DNA of 53,559 nucleotides, taken from positions 1 to 53,559 of the forward strand of contig JAWUVN010000066.1 in assembly GCA_034112345.1 (NCBI GenBank). Reading direction: 5' to 3'. A model generated the notes under the pieces. That model had not been told where the DNA came from, ran no database searches, and saw only the letters and a program-made list of their open reading frames with translations. Position 1 is the stretch's first letter; each line of letters begins with the position of its first letter. Shown here piece after piece: positions 34,586 to 44,096 of the stretch. The position numbers and the translations under genes are program-made. The stretch comes from Bermanella sp034112345. GTDB lineage: Bacteria; Pseudomonadota; Gammaproteobacteria; Pseudomonadales; Oceanobacteraceae.

Positions 34586-36142
34586 TCACATTTTAACCAG
34601 ATACTCACTTAGGTATTCGTTAAAAGGTATCTGATCAGTGGCTTCAATTTTTTCCTGCTCTTTCAATGAGTTAGCCGCTTTTTCTTGCCAGTTAGTTTGC
34701 TGCTCACGGGTTATTTTATGCTCATACTTTTTACTAATGTCATTGGTTTGTGCCAACGCAAACTCAATAAAGGTTTGTTTTTTACTTTGCATTTCATGAA
34801 GGATTTTCGCACTGGGTGTCAGTGAAGGATCCAAAACTCTTTTTTCCATTGCAACTAATGCTTGTGAATAATTTTTCGCTCCGGCTTTTTTATCCATAAT
34901 GTCTGCAAGCGGTTTGAATTGATCAAACAACTCTTGCCCCCAAGCTTTTAGTGATACCGGTTGGCTGTGCTTCATTAACTTAAAGTCAGGGTTGCGTCCA
35001 TCGATCACCACTTGACGGTGATTCTGCTCAACTTCAGCACATTCGACATATGATAATTTAGGGCTAGGGTGCAATAAGCAATGAGCCAGGAATAAATCCA
35101 TAAAATGAATTTGCTCTTCATCAATACCTAACTCTGAAAACGGATTCAAATCTAAGCAACGCACTTCTATATACTCAACGCCGTGATCATTCAAAGCCGT
35201 TAATGGCTTTTCACCATTTTTACTGTTTCGTTTAGGGCGAACATCACTGTAATACTCGTTTTCGATTTGCAACAGATTAGTATTCAATTGATTAAATACT
35301 CCATCGCGCTCTACGCCAATTTTTTCATATTCTGGCACAGATTGCTTCATAGCTTGCTTAAGTGTATTTGTGTACGTTGGCAGACCGTTAAAGCATACAA
35401 ACAGACCTTCTTGTGCATTATTTTGGTAACCAAGCCCACTCATCCTTAAGCTTGTAGCATAAGGCGAATATAAGGTCTGACCATCCAGTTCTGTTAAACC
35501 ATGCTCGTCATTTTCTATAAAGCTTTTATCCAAAACAGGGCTTGCGCCAAATAAGTACAATAACAACCAAGCATGACGACGGAAGTTTCTTACCAACCCG
35601 AAATACCCTTCGCTTATATAATCTTGTGTAAGCGGCTCTGAATGTAATTGAGCGGTAAATTCCCACAAGGATTCAGGTACCGAAAAGTTATAATGCAAAC
35701 CAGCAATGCACTGCATTTTACGACCGTAGCGATGCCACAAACCATGACGATATACGTGTTTAAGCTGCCCTACATTCGACGAACCATAATGAGCAATTGG
35801 TACATCCAGTTCATTGTTAATCACACCCGGCATAGAAAATGGCCAAATTTTTTCTTTGCCTATTTCAGCAGCCGTAAATGCATGTAACTCTTCAAGTATG
35901 GCCAGCACCTGCTTAGGATCGTCTTTAGCGGGAGTAATAAACTCCAGTAAGGATTCGCTGTAATCCGTTGTTATATGCGTATGGGTTAATGCGCTGCCCA
36001 GAGCCTTAGGGTGAGGCTGCTGAGATATTTGACTATCGCTATTAACTCGTAAGCCTTCTTTTTCAATGCCCCGCACAAATTTAAGCGCCGAGGGATCGAT
36101 TTGCTGTAACTCTGACAGCACGTTCTGGTATGAAAGAGACAA
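34586..36142 (-). CDS. gshA: Glutamate-cysteine ligase GshA
   Basis: 518 residues of the gammaproteobacterial (E. coli type) GCS family. Features: RGIEKEGLRV (active-site Glu/Arg), THTHITTDYSESLLEFITPA, MQCIAGLHYNFSVPE, and YIEVRCLDLNPFSELGID. It makes gamma-glutamylcysteine, the first step to glutathione. The start is a TTG at 36142 with AGGA nine bases upstream; no ATG exists near the N-terminus and a GTG at 36121 lacks a ribosome site. The TTG may keep levels low. It is not paired with gshB here. Confidence 0.93.
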   Translation of the reverse strand: MSLSYQNVLSELQQIDPSALKFVRGIEKEGLRVNSDSQISQQPHPKALGSALTHTHITTDYSESLLEFITPAKDDPKQVLAILEELHAFTAAEIGKEKIWPFSMPGVINNELDVPIAHYGSSNVGQLKHVYRHGLWHRYGRKMQCIAGLHYNFSVPESLWEFTAQLHSEPLTQDYISEGYFGLVRNFRRHAWLLLYLFGASPVLDKSFIENDEHGLTELDGQTLYSPYATSLRMSGLGYQNNAQEGLFVCFNGLPTYTNTLKQAMKQSVPEYEKIGVERDGVFNQLNTNLLQIENEYYSDVRPKRNSKNGEKPLTALNDHGVEYIEVRCLDLNPFSELGIDEEQIHFMDLFLAHCLLHPSPKLSYVECAEVEQNHRQVVIDGRNPDFKLMKHSQPVSLKAWGQELFDQFKPLADIMDKKAGAKNYSQALVAMEKRVLDPSLTPSAKILHEMQSKKQTFIEFALAQTNDISKKYEHKITREQQTNWQEKAANSLKEQEKIEATDQIPFNEYLSEYLVKM

Positions 36143-36263
36143 AGGAGCAATCCTAAAATATGATTGCTGGCATTATAGCCAGCTAACCAAAGAAGATAAT
36201 ATAGTAAATTCGAAACAGTCCATTCCTAAATACGCTCTATCACTAGATCGCATTAATTAGAAA

Positions 36264-38600
36264 TTATAGACGCTTGGTCTTTTTCTGCTGAGCTTGTGCA
36301 AACAATGCGGCCATGCCACCGCCTTGTGGCTGATTATCCTGAGCTCGATTATGCGATTCGACACTCCGTTGGCCACCCTTAGACTTACGCTCGCCTCTAG
36401 GAGTGGCTTTTTCAGCTTGGTAATCTGATGCGTTATCTGACATACGCATAGAAAGTGCAATTCGCTTACGGCTAACCTCAACTTCCATCACCTTAACTTT
36501 CACCACATCTCCGGCTTTAACCACTTCGCGGGGGTCAGAAATAAATGTATCTGACATCATGCTGATGTGCACTAATCCATCTTGGTGAACGCCAATGTCT
36601 ATAAACGCACCGAACGCAGCCACATTACTAACAACCCCTTCGAGAATCATATCGTCGCGAAGGTCTTTTAATTCTTCGACGCCTTCTTTAAATTCAGCAG
36701 TCACAAATTCAGGTCTAGGATCACGACCTGGTTTTTCCAATTCAGCAAGAATATCTTTCACAGTTGGCAAGCCAACGTCATCGCTTACATAATCATTGGC
36801 ATTTACCGCATTTAAAAATGCCCCGTCACCCATTATCGAAGATACATCTTTACTGGCTTGGGCTGCGATATTTTTTACTACACTGTAAGATTCTGGGTGC
36901 ACTGAGCTGGCGTCTAATGGGTTTTTACCATTGGAGATTTTTAAAAAACCTGCCGCTTGTTCAAATGTTTTCCCACCTAAACGAGGGACTTTTTTCAAGT
37001 CAGTTCTGCTTTTATAAGCACCATTCTCTTCTCTAAACGCCACTATATTATTTGCAATAGTCGTATTTAAACCTGATACACGGGTTAATAGCGGAGCCGA
37101 TGCAGTGTTCAAATCAACACCGACCGCATTCACACAGTCTTCTACTACCGCATCTAACGAGCGTGCTAAAGCAGACTGGCTAACATCATGCTGATACTGA
37201 CCAACACCAATCGCTTTGGGATCAATCTTAACCAATTCTGCCAACGGGTCTTGTAAACGACGAGCAATGGAAATTGCGCCACGTATAGTTACGTCTAAAT
37301 CAGGGAATTCTTTAGCGGCTAGTTCTGATGCCGAATAAACAGATGCACCCGCTTCACTTACCACAATTTTTTGTATGTTAAGTTCAGGGTGCGCTTTCAT
37401 CACGTCACCCACTAACCGATCGGTTTCTCGACTAGCCGTACCATTACCAATGGCCACCAATTCAACTTCATGCTTAATACATAGCGCTCTGATTGTGGCT
37501 TTGGCTTCACGGCTTTGATTTTGTGGTTGGTGAGGATAAATCACACCATGATCAAGTACCTTACCAGTGGCATCTACCACAACAACTTTTACACCACTTC
37601 TAAAACCGGGGTCTAAACCCAGAGTAGCTTTATGACCAGCAGGAGCAGCCATAAGTAAATCTTTTAAGTTGGTGGCGAACACCTTGATCGCTTCACCTTC
37701 AGCGCTTTCTCGAATACGCCCAATTAATTCAGTTTCTAAATGGGTTAGTAATTTAACACGCCAAGTCCACTTAACAACTTCGGCCAACCAGCGATCCGCT
37801 GGGCGTGACTCATTCTTCACATTATAAAAATTCGCTACAATGGCTTCACATGGGCTTGAGGCCAATTTATTAGAGACATCACCCACAATTAAGTTAGCTG
37901 ACAAGATACCCTCATTACGGCCTCGTAAAATGGCTAACGCGCGGTGACTTGGCACCCCTTTAAGGGCTTCATCATGCTCAAAGTAATCTTGAAACTTTTC
38001 ACCTTCGACTTCTTTACCCTGCATCACTCGTACGCTCAAAGTGGCTTCTGTCCACAAAAAGGTTCGAAGCTGCTCAAGCAAGTCTGCACTTTCGGCAAAA
38101 CGCTCCATCAAAATAAACTTGGCACCATCTAATGCAGCTTTAAGATCAGGCACACCTTTATCAGCATCAATGAAAGTTTGAGCTTCGGCTTCTGGATCTA
38201 GACTTGGGTTTTCAAGCAGGCTATTTGCCAAAGGCTCAAGCCCTGCCTCGATAGCAATTTGACCCTTGGTACGACGCTTTTGTTTAAACGGTAGATATAA
38301 ATCTTCTAAACGGTTTTTAGTATCGGCTAGTTGGATTTGTGCTGCCAAAGCATCGGTTAACTTACCCTGCTCATTGATATTTTTAAGAATACTGCTTCGG
38401 CGCTCTTCTAGCTCACGCAAGTAACGTAAACGTTCTTCTAATGTACGTAATTGAGTATCATCTAATCCACCGGTTATTTCTTTACGATAACGCGAAATAA
38501 ATGGCACTGTAGCGCCTTCATCTAACAGGGCGACTGAAGCGGTTATTTGATTAAGGTGAACATTTAGCTCTTGGGCCAAAGCCGTAAAAATACGATCCAT
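36264..38600 (-). CDS. tex: Tex family RNA-binding transcription accessory protein
   Basis: 778 residues from the ATG at 38600, which has AAAGAG eight bases upstream; a GTG three codons earlier is less likely. Order of parts: N-terminal Tex helical region (YLRELEERRSSILKNI), YqgF-like RNase H fold (TLGLDPGFRSGVKVVVVDATG), helix-hairpin-helix (GVDLNTASAPLLTRVSGL), and a C-terminal S1 domain (GVVSNVAAFGAFIDIGVHQDGLVHIS). The tail is basic with a Gln-rich end. Tex binds RNA and influences transcription and toxin genes in some pathogens. Confidence 0.95.
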   Translation of the reverse strand: MDRIFTALAQELNVHLNQITASVALLDEGATVPFISRYRKEITGGLDDTQLRTLEERLRYLRELEERRSSILKNINEQGKLTDALAAQIQLADTKNRLEDLYLPFKQKRRTKGQIAIEAGLEPLANSLLENPSLDPEAEAQTFIDADKGVPDLKAALDGAKFILMERFAESADLLEQLRTFLWTEATLSVRVMQGKEVEGEKFQDYFEHDEALKGVPSHRALAILRGRNEGILSANLIVGDVSNKLASSPCEAIVANFYNVKNESRPADRWLAEVVKWTWRVKLLTHLETELIGRIRESAEGEAIKVFATNLKDLLMAAPAGHKATLGLDPGFRSGVKVVVVDATGKVLDHGVIYPHQPQNQSREAKATIRALCIKHEVELVAIGNGTASRETDRLVGDVMKAHPELNIQKIVVSEAGASVYSASELAAKEFPDLDVTIRGAISIARRLQDPLAELVKIDPKAIGVGQYQHDVSQSALARSLDAVVEDCVNAVGVDLNTASAPLLTRVSGLNTTIANNIVAFREENGAYKSRTDLKKVPRLGGKTFEQAAGFLKISNGKNPLDASSVHPESYSVVKNIAAQASKDVSSIMGDGAFLNAVNANDYVSDDVGLPTVKDILAELEKPGRDPRPEFVTAEFKEGVEELKDLRDDMILEGVVSNVAAFGAFIDIGVHQDGLVHISMMSDTFISDPREVVKAGDVVKVKVMEVEVSRKRIALSMRMSDNASDYQAEKATPRGERKSKGGQRSVESHNRAQDNQPQGGGMAALFAQAQQKKTKRL

Positions 38601-38811
38601 GAAAGTCACTCTTTAGAACGTGAAAATTTGATTATTATTGTGAACAATGGCCGATACATGGATACCACATAGGTATCGACTCTATCTGAATATATACGAT
38701 GGAATTATAAAGCACTGGAAAGAAAAATGCTGAGGCTTATTAGGCCTAAACAGCGTGTTTTTTAATATTTTCAGTAGGTTGTTTTTCAACCAGAACAAAT
38801 TAAGCAATGCA

Positions 38812-39690
38812 CTAGAATGCAAACTTGCGACTAAAGCCTAATAGAACCTGCTGGGTGACAAAACGATACTCACCATTACCTCGGTGATTGTAAAGCGAGA
38901 TAGCTAATTCACTTTCCCATTTGTTCCACTCACCCGCTAAAAATAATTTAGTCCCGGTACCATAACTGCTTTCTCTAAAGTGCTGCAAATCACATTGGTC
39001 GATAAGTCCACTGACACCTAAGCTGGCGCCTGAAAGCAAATCTGACGCAGCTGAATAACAGCCCGCATTTGCCACTGTATTTAACTCGGTTTCGTAGGCC
39101 GTACCGCGCACTGCACTGTACATTAGGTTTAACCCCAATCCCACTTTGAAATATCTATTTGGAGTGGAATCACCTCGACCCCATGAATAAAACACACTGG
39201 GACTAACAGACACCACACTCATACTAGAATAGGAGCCCAAGTCAAAAGAGGCCTTATTACTGCTGCCACGTTGTATCACCTGCTCGAAGGCATAATCGTC
39301 AAAATAATCAAAACCAAAACCGTAACCCCAGTTTGATTCCGTAAAATATGAATCGTTAACTGAAATACTATAAATGGGCCTTGGTTTGGATCCGCTACTT
39401 AAAATAAAGACATCGTCTTCGGATGAAGCATTTTGAAATTTTAGCTGACGCTCAGTAAAACTAACGCCTAACTTTAAATGCATGCGTCCAAAAATGCCAA
39501 ATATGCTATTTGCACACTCACTGCTGCGAATCTCATCGTATAGAGCTTCACATTGCTTATAACTTTCATTAATCTCAACTACTGTAGCTTTTATATCGGT
39601 AATGGAATCTTTTATAGCCGTAGTCACTCCATCTTCAGCATTCGCAGTCACAGAGATGAGTATTAGGAAAATCAAATAATAACGATCCAT
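38812..39690 (-). CDS. Predicted outer-membrane beta-barrel protein, unknown family
   Basis: 292 residues with a signal peptide (YLIFLILISVTANAED) and then amphipathic strand-like stretches (SYSSMSVVSVSPSVFYSWGRG, RYFKVGLGLNLMYSAV, GTGTKLFLAGEWNKWESELAISLYNH). The last residue is Phe in SRKFAF, the typical insertion signal for BAM. Four Cys before and after the middle (EQCEAL/YDEIRSSEC, AGCY, DQCDL) may form disulfides. I do not recognise the family. Divergent from the CHI-like/TonB gene, though the 140-base gap holds no clear shared operator. Confidence 0.6.
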   Translation of the reverse strand: MDRYYLIFLILISVTANAEDGVTTAIKDSITDIKATVVEINESYKQCEALYDEIRSSECANSIFGIFGRMHLKLGVSFTERQLKFQNASSEDDVFILSSGSKPRPIYSISVNDSYFTESNWGYGFGFDYFDDYAFEQVIQRGSSNKASFDLGSYSSMSVVSVSPSVFYSWGRGDSTPNRYFKVGLGLNLMYSAVRGTAYETELNTVANAGCYSAASDLLSGASLGVSGLIDQCDLQHFRESSYGTGTKLFLAGEWNKWESELAISLYNHRGNGEYRFVTQQVLLGFSRKFAF

Positions 39691-39833
39691 TTCAAACCTT
39701 TTATTTGGCTGTAATTAATCAGAATAGTTAATAGAATAGCAAAATCTCAACATGGAATAAGAAGTATAGCTGAGCAATAATTCTCAGCTTTAAACTATGC
39801 TTACTTAGTTGATTATTAAGGCGTAATGGAAAT

Positions 39834-41360
39834 ATGTTAATCAAAACTCTACTGTCCATTTTATTAAGCATTAGCCTTATTCCATTCAGTTATGGTTTTG
39901 AGTTAAATGGCATTGGTTCGTATCAGCAGCTTCGTAAGGAATTTTACATTGGCGCCCTGTACCTAACTAAAACCAATAACGACCCGACTGCCATCATTAC
40001 CAGCAATACCAGTAAACGTATGGCGCTAAAAGTAACAGCCAAACGCTGGAGCCCAAGGCGCTGGTCTCTTCAATGGCAGAACGATATTGCCATTAACAAT
40101 TCTTTTGATGACGATCCTGAATTAACCAAACAGCTTATGCTATTTACTGGTTTTTTAGACGATAACCTAACCACAGGTGACGAAATAATTATTGATTACG
40201 TTGCTGCTTCGGGCACAACCGTTTCAATTAATGGTGTGCCCATAATTGAAACTAAAACAGCTAAGTTTTTTAACTACCTTTTAAAGGTTTGGATTGGTAA
40301 ATTACCTCCATCTGGTGAATTTAAATCCCGAATGCTAGGTAAAAAAGACAGTACTTTTGATGCACTATTCAAGCAATATAATCAAATCAGTTATGACAAA
40401 CAACGATCAGAGGTTATTGCCTCTTGGATACAATCACATAAAGATGCCTTGCTAGCAGAGCAGCGTAAAAAAGAACAAATCCAACAAAAGTTATTACTAG
40501 CAAAAATTAAAAAAAAGAACGCAATTATAAAAGCGAAAGCTGAAAAAAATAAAAAATCAATTTCTATCCATAAGAAAAAAACCTACATCGAACCTAAAAA
40601 AACAATAAAGAAAAAAGTCATTAGTAAACGTAAAAAAGTAGCGAGTATAAAACCTAACTTTTCCAAAACCAAAACCAAAAAAGAACTGATAGCTGAAGAT
40701 AAATATTATTTAGACCTATACAAGTGGGAATTGACTAGAGAAATTAGAAATTCGGTTGAATACCCCGAATGGGCAAAAAAGTTTGGTCAAAAAGGTAACG
40801 TAATATTAAATTTCACGGTTACCCGGAAAGCTGAAGTAAAAGACGTAAACGGTAACAACCCTGACATATCTGTATTACTTACATCAGAACTGCATAGAGC
40901 TATTTTAGCCGTGGTACCATTTATATTACCGCCAGATGCATTAAATGGTAATAGTTGGAAAATGAGCATTAATTATAAATTCAACCCTAACTCAGACAAA
41001 CAAACATTTATTAAAAAACCAAAAAAATTAGCATCCCTTACTAATAATAATAAAATTAACCGAGCCAGTTACAATAGAATTTTAAGTCAGTACGTCGACG
41101 ATATAAAAGACACTATCTATGACAAAATTGAATATCCTGTCTGGGCAAAAAAATTAAATAAAAAAGGTAAGGTTATATTTGAAGTTATAATTAAAAAAGA
41201 TGGTTCTATCGACGAAATAATTGAAAAGGTAGTTAGCCGTCACGATACTCTAAACAAAGAAATCCGAGATGCCATTCAAAATTCACAACCCTTACCCTCT
41301 ATTCCTGACAGCTTAAAATTAAATAGGACGCGGATAACAATCGAGCATGAATTTAAATAA
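39834..41360 (+). CDS. Chalcone-isomerase-like / Lys-rich / double TonB_C fusion
   Basis: 508 residues. After a signal peptide (residues 1-21), residues about 22-175 match the bacterial chalcone-isomerase-like periplasmic domain (ELNGIGSYQQLRKEFYIGALYLT; MALKVTAKRWSPRRW; ETKTAKFFNYLLKVWIGKLPPS). A very Lys-rich stretch (about 210-285) follows, then two TonB C-terminal repeats, each ending WA.KFG/LN.KG.V: EYPEWAKKFGQKGNVILNF and EYPVWAKKLNKKGKVIFEV. TonB_C usually contacts TonB-dependent receptors, but no TonB N-terminal TM is present, so this is not a normal TonB. The rest of the role is unknown. Confidence 0.7.
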   Translation: MLIKTLLSILLSISLIPFSYGFELNGIGSYQQLRKEFYIGALYLTKTNNDPTAIITSNTSKRMALKVTAKRWSPRRWSLQWQNDIAINNSFDDDPELTKQLMLFTGFLDDNLTTGDEIIIDYVAASGTTVSINGVPIIETKTAKFFNYLLKVWIGKLPPSGEFKSRMLGKKDSTFDALFKQYNQISYDKQRSEVIASWIQSHKDALLAEQRKKEQIQQKLLLAKIKKKNAIIKAKAEKNKKSISIHKKKTYIEPKKTIKKKVISKRKKVASIKPNFSKTKTKKELIAEDKYYLDLYKWELTREIRNSVEYPEWAKKFGQKGNVILNFTVTRKAEVKDVNGNNPDISVLLTSELHRAILAVVPFILPPDALNGNSWKMSINYKFNPNSDKQTFIKKPKKLASLTNNNKINRASYNRILSQYVDDIKDTIYDKIEYPVWAKKLNKKGKVIFEVIIKKDGSIDEIIEKVVSRHDTLNKEIRDAIQNSQPLPSIPDSLKLNRTRITIEHEFK

Positions 41361-41393
41361 CTCTTACAAATTAGCATCTAAATAAATTTCAGG

Positions 41394-41430
41394 CACAAAA
41401 AAAGGAGCGTTAGATGCTCCTTTTTTTGTG
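41394..41430. terminator. Bidirectional terminator before pckA
   Basis: CACAAAAAAAGGAGC pairs with GCTCCTTTTTTTGTG around GTTAGAT, between convergent genes. Confidence 0.88.
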
Positions 41431-41520
41431 TTTAAAACCAACAATTACCATATCAATTTTAAACGTCACCTAGGGTGGGTGATTTATTCTCTATTACCTG
41501 AACAAGGAGCTAAGGTTTAA

Positions 41521-43056
41521 TTAAACCTTAGGGCCTGCATCACGAATGGCGTCAGATACATCGTACTTAGTAAAATTGTCAACGAACTGCTTAGCAAGAC
41601 CCGCTGCTACTTCGTCATACTTAGCTTGATCAGCCCATGCACCACGAGGATTAAGCAAAGTGCGATCAACACCTTCTACTGACTTAGGTACCTGTAAACC
41701 AAATACTGGAATTGTATCCGTATCAGCATCGCGTAATGCGCCAGATTGAATCGCTGCGATAACAGCACGTGTAGTAGGGATAGAGAAACGCTCGCCGCCT
41801 GCACCATTAGGACCGCCAGTCCAACCTGTGTTTACTAGGTAAACTTGAGAATCGTATTCAGTTACGCGCTTCATTAGAAGCTCAGCGTACTCTCCTGCTG
41901 GACGCGGGAAGAACGGTGCACCAAAACAAGTAGAAAATGTAGATTTAAGGCCTTTAGAACCGCCCATTTCTGTCGAACCAACAAGTGCTGTGTAACCAGA
42001 CAAAAAGTGGTAAGCCGCTTGCTCTTTAGACAGGATAGAAACAGGAGGAAGAACACCTGTCATATCACATGTTAAGAAAATAACCGCTTTAGGCTCGCCT
42101 GCTTGGTTCTCAAGAACACGCTTTTCAATGTGCTCTAGAGGGTAAGCGCAACGACCGTTTTCGGTCAGGCTTACATCGTTATAGTCTGCTTTACGTGTTT
42201 CTTCGTCGATTACAACGTTCTCAACGATTGCGCCAAATTTAATAGCGTCCCAGATAACTGGCTCGTTCTTTTGAGAAAGATCGATGGTTTTTGCGTAGCA
42301 ACCACCTTCGATATTAAATACTGTGCCCTTACCCCAACCGTGTTCATCATCACCAATTAGGTAACGGCTTTGATCAGCAGAAAGAGTGGTTTTACCTGTT
42401 CCTGACAAGCCAAAGAACAAGCATGTATCGCCGTCTTCACCTACGTTTGCAGAACAGTGCATAGGCAGCACGTCTTTTTCAGGTAATAGGAAATTTTGAA
42501 CTGAGAACATGGCTTTCTTCATTTCGCCAGCGTAACGCATGCCAGCCAATAGTACTTTACGTGCTGCAAAGTTAATGATCACACACCCATCAGAGTTCGT
42601 GCCATCGCGCTCAGGTACACATTCGAAGTTAGCTACGTTAAGGATCTGCCATTCTTCTTTATTAGAAGGGTTGTAGCCTTCTGGACGAATGAACAGGTTA
42701 CGACCAAATAGGTTCTGCCAAGCAGTCTGTGTGGTCATTTTAACAGGAAGGTAATGGTTTGAGTCAGCGCCAACGTGCACTTCAGAAACAAACTTATCGT
42801 GCTGGTCTAGGTACGCTTCAACACGATCCCATAAAGCATCAAACTTATCAGCGTCGAAAGGACGATTAACATTGCCCCAATCGATTGCATCAGCGGTGCT
42901 TGGCTCTTGAACAATGAAACGGTCCATTGGAGAACGACCTGTGCGCTTGCCTGTTGTAACAACAAATGCACCATTATCTTGTAAACGGCCTTCGCCGCGC
43001 TCTAATGCTTTTTCTACCAACAAGGCAGAAGAAAGATCGGTGTAAACAGTGGTCAT
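41521..43056 (-). CDS. pckA: Phosphoenolpyruvate carboxykinase (ATP)
   Basis: 511 residues from the ATG at 43056 (MTTVYTDLSSALL); a longer frame to 43101 adds a poor N-terminus. Motifs: GKRTGRSPMDRF, the P-loop GLSGTGKTTLS, DDEHGWG with metal ligands, and the Mn site around MKKAMFSV and FLTCDMTGVLPPVS. It makes phosphoenolpyruvate from oxaloacetate for gluconeogenesis. In E. coli pckA sits by hslO-hslR-yrfG-nudE; the same cluster is here but a cold-shock gene lies between pckA and hslO. Confidence 0.96.
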   Translation of the reverse strand: MTTVYTDLSSALLVEKALERGEGRLQDNGAFVVTTGKRTGRSPMDRFIVQEPSTADAIDWGNVNRPFDADKFDALWDRVEAYLDQHDKFVSEVHVGADSNHYLPVKMTTQTAWQNLFGRNLFIRPEGYNPSNKEEWQILNVANFECVPERDGTNSDGCVIINFAARKVLLAGMRYAGEMKKAMFSVQNFLLPEKDVLPMHCSANVGEDGDTCLFFGLSGTGKTTLSADQSRYLIGDDEHGWGKGTVFNIEGGCYAKTIDLSQKNEPVIWDAIKFGAIVENVVIDEETRKADYNDVSLTENGRCAYPLEHIEKRVLENQAGEPKAVIFLTCDMTGVLPPVSILSKEQAAYHFLSGYTALVGSTEMGGSKGLKSTFSTCFGAPFFPRPAGEYAELLMKRVTEYDSQVYLVNTGWTGGPNGAGGERFSIPTTRAVIAAIQSGALRDADTDTIPVFGLQVPKSVEGVDRTLLNPRGAWADQAKYDEVAAGLAKQFVDNFTKYDVSDAIRDAGPKV

Positions 43057-43167
43057 AATAGGCCCAATCCAACAATAGTAGTGTGCCTGGCTTATGGCCA
43101 AACAACTGAAAATATGATCATTACAGTAAAGATAATACTGAAACGAATTCTAAAATTTAGGCTGCGG

Positions 43168-43196
43168 ATTATGCCAGAAAATCCCATGATTGGCGA
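43168..43196 (-). promoter_or_regulatory. Candidate pckA promoter
   Basis: On the minus strand TCGCCA, 17 bases, then CATAAT: four of six -35 bases and five of six -10 bases, leaving a leader of about 105 bases to the ATG. Confidence 0.45.
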
Positions 43197-43558
43197 AGCC
43201 CAATGACCAGAAAAGAGACACGACCGCCCCATTTTGACAACCTTTGGTGCACAAAGCCTGTGCTCACGGGGGGTATAGAAAGTATTTATGGGGTCTATAT
43301 TTACTATAACTTGGAGTGATTATCATTTAATTCAGCCAAAGTCCCATGCTACAGGGCTATCTGTATATTTTTGACGCTAGATATAAGGACATTTTGAGCG
43401 AGCATAGCCTGCAATTGAATCAGCCAAAGATTGGATAGGGAAGGATCTAAAACACGTATTAATAGGCGGCAACTACTGTGCTAATTTTAACGTACGAAAG
43501 AACACCAAATTAAAATCAATCTGAGCAGGGGGTCTAAAAAAGGGGGGTGGGATTTTAC
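43197..43558. other. Intergenic region between the pckA promoter and csp 3' elements
   Basis: No gene. Contains poly-G/A blocks such as CTAAAAAAGGGGGG near 43533-43547 but nothing recognised. Confidence 0.5.
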
Positions 43559-43583
43559 TTTTAAGATTAGGATAATCTTAAAA
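43559..43583 (-). terminator. AT-rich hairpin, possible csp terminator
   Basis: TTTTAAGATTA-TCC-TAATCTTAAAA on the minus strand: perfect 11-bp stem 80 bases after the csp stop. Lacks a GC core and T tract, so its strength is doubtful. Confidence 0.4.
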
Positions 43584-43587
43584 ACGT

Positions 43588-43645
43588 ATCAAAACAGCGG
43601 TGTGTATTAACACACCCAGTCACTAGGTGACCCTACTGTTTTGAT
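43588..43645 (-). ncRNA. Three-way-junction RNA element downstream of csp
   Basis: In 58 bases an outer 10-bp stem (ATCAAAACAG/CTGTTTTGAT, 43588-43597 with 43636-43645) encloses two further hairpins: GGTGTGT-ATTA-ACACACC (43599-43616) and GTCAC-TAG-GTGAC (43619-43631). It lies about 19 bases after the csp stop and would be in its transcript. It may be a 3'-UTR element, stability device or a small RNA; as DNA it could form a cruciform. Function inferred from structure only. Confidence 0.4.
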
Positions 43646-43663
43646 TCGTCAGGCTTGTGCAGC

Positions 43664-43870
43664 TTAAACAGGTACTACTTTATTTGCACATGGGCCTTTT
43701 TGGCCTTGGCCAACTTCAAATTCAACAGCTTGGCCGTCGTTCAAAGTAGCGTAACCGCCGCCAGCTTGGATTTCTGAATGATGAACAAACAAATCTTTGC
43801 TGCCATCTTCAGGAGTGATAAAACCGAAACCTTTATCGGCGTTGAACCACTTAACGATACCTTTACTCAT
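43664..43870 (-). CDS. Cold-shock domain protein (CspA family)
   Basis: 68 residues, a lone cold-shock domain: GIVKWFNADKGFGFITPEDGSKDLFVHHSEI with RNP1 KGFGFI and RNP2 LFVHH, and the ending EVGQGQKGPCANKVVPV. Binds single-stranded nucleic acid and acts as an RNA chaperone. The unusual leader (candidate extended -10 at 44097-44102, about 220 bases, a hairpin and a mini-ORF ending on the start) suggests post-transcriptional control as in E. coli cspA. The exact paralogue cannot be named. Confidence 0.93.
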   Translation of the reverse strand: MSKGIVKWFNADKGFGFITPEDGSKDLFVHHSEIQAGGGYATLNDGQAVEFEVGQGQKGPCANKVVPV

Positions 43871-43883
43871 CTTCTTTACTCAT
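43863..43883 (-). CDS. Leader mini-ORF overlapping the csp start
   Basis: ATG AGT AAA GAA GAT GAG TAA reads MSKEDE and its TAA falls in the second to third codons of csp, in another frame. The first ten bases copy the csp start (ATGAGTAAAG in both). Such a mini-ORF could couple or throttle csp translation. No independent coding evidence beyond this. Confidence 0.3.
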   Translation of the reverse strand: MSKEDE

Positions 43884-43888
43884 ACTAT

Positions 43889-43922
43889 TGGTGAAATATA
43901 AAATTTATATTCAAATTCACCA
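43889..43922 (-). promoter_or_regulatory. csp leader hairpin
   Basis: TGGTGAA/TTCACCA outer stem and ATATAAA/TTTATAT inner stem, a mainly AT stem-loop a few bases ahead of the mini-ORF. It could act as a temperature-sensitive structure. Confidence 0.5.
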
Positions 43923-44096
43923 GTTCGAATATAAAGTCAGATCTTCAATAACCATACATAATTGCAGAGTTATTGGGCACAGATACTGCGAATAAAACAT
44001 TCCAAACATAGCATCGGGATGTGCATTCCCTTAGGGCTCATTAGCTTACACCAAATCAACCTGCTTTATTTTTGACTACTTGTTTTATTAAGGACA

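Noticed and set aside
39834..41360. A normal TonB energy transducer
   Set aside because: It has a cleavable signal and no N-terminal TM anchor with the TonB S/H motif; the Pro-rich spacer is replaced by a Lys-rich one.
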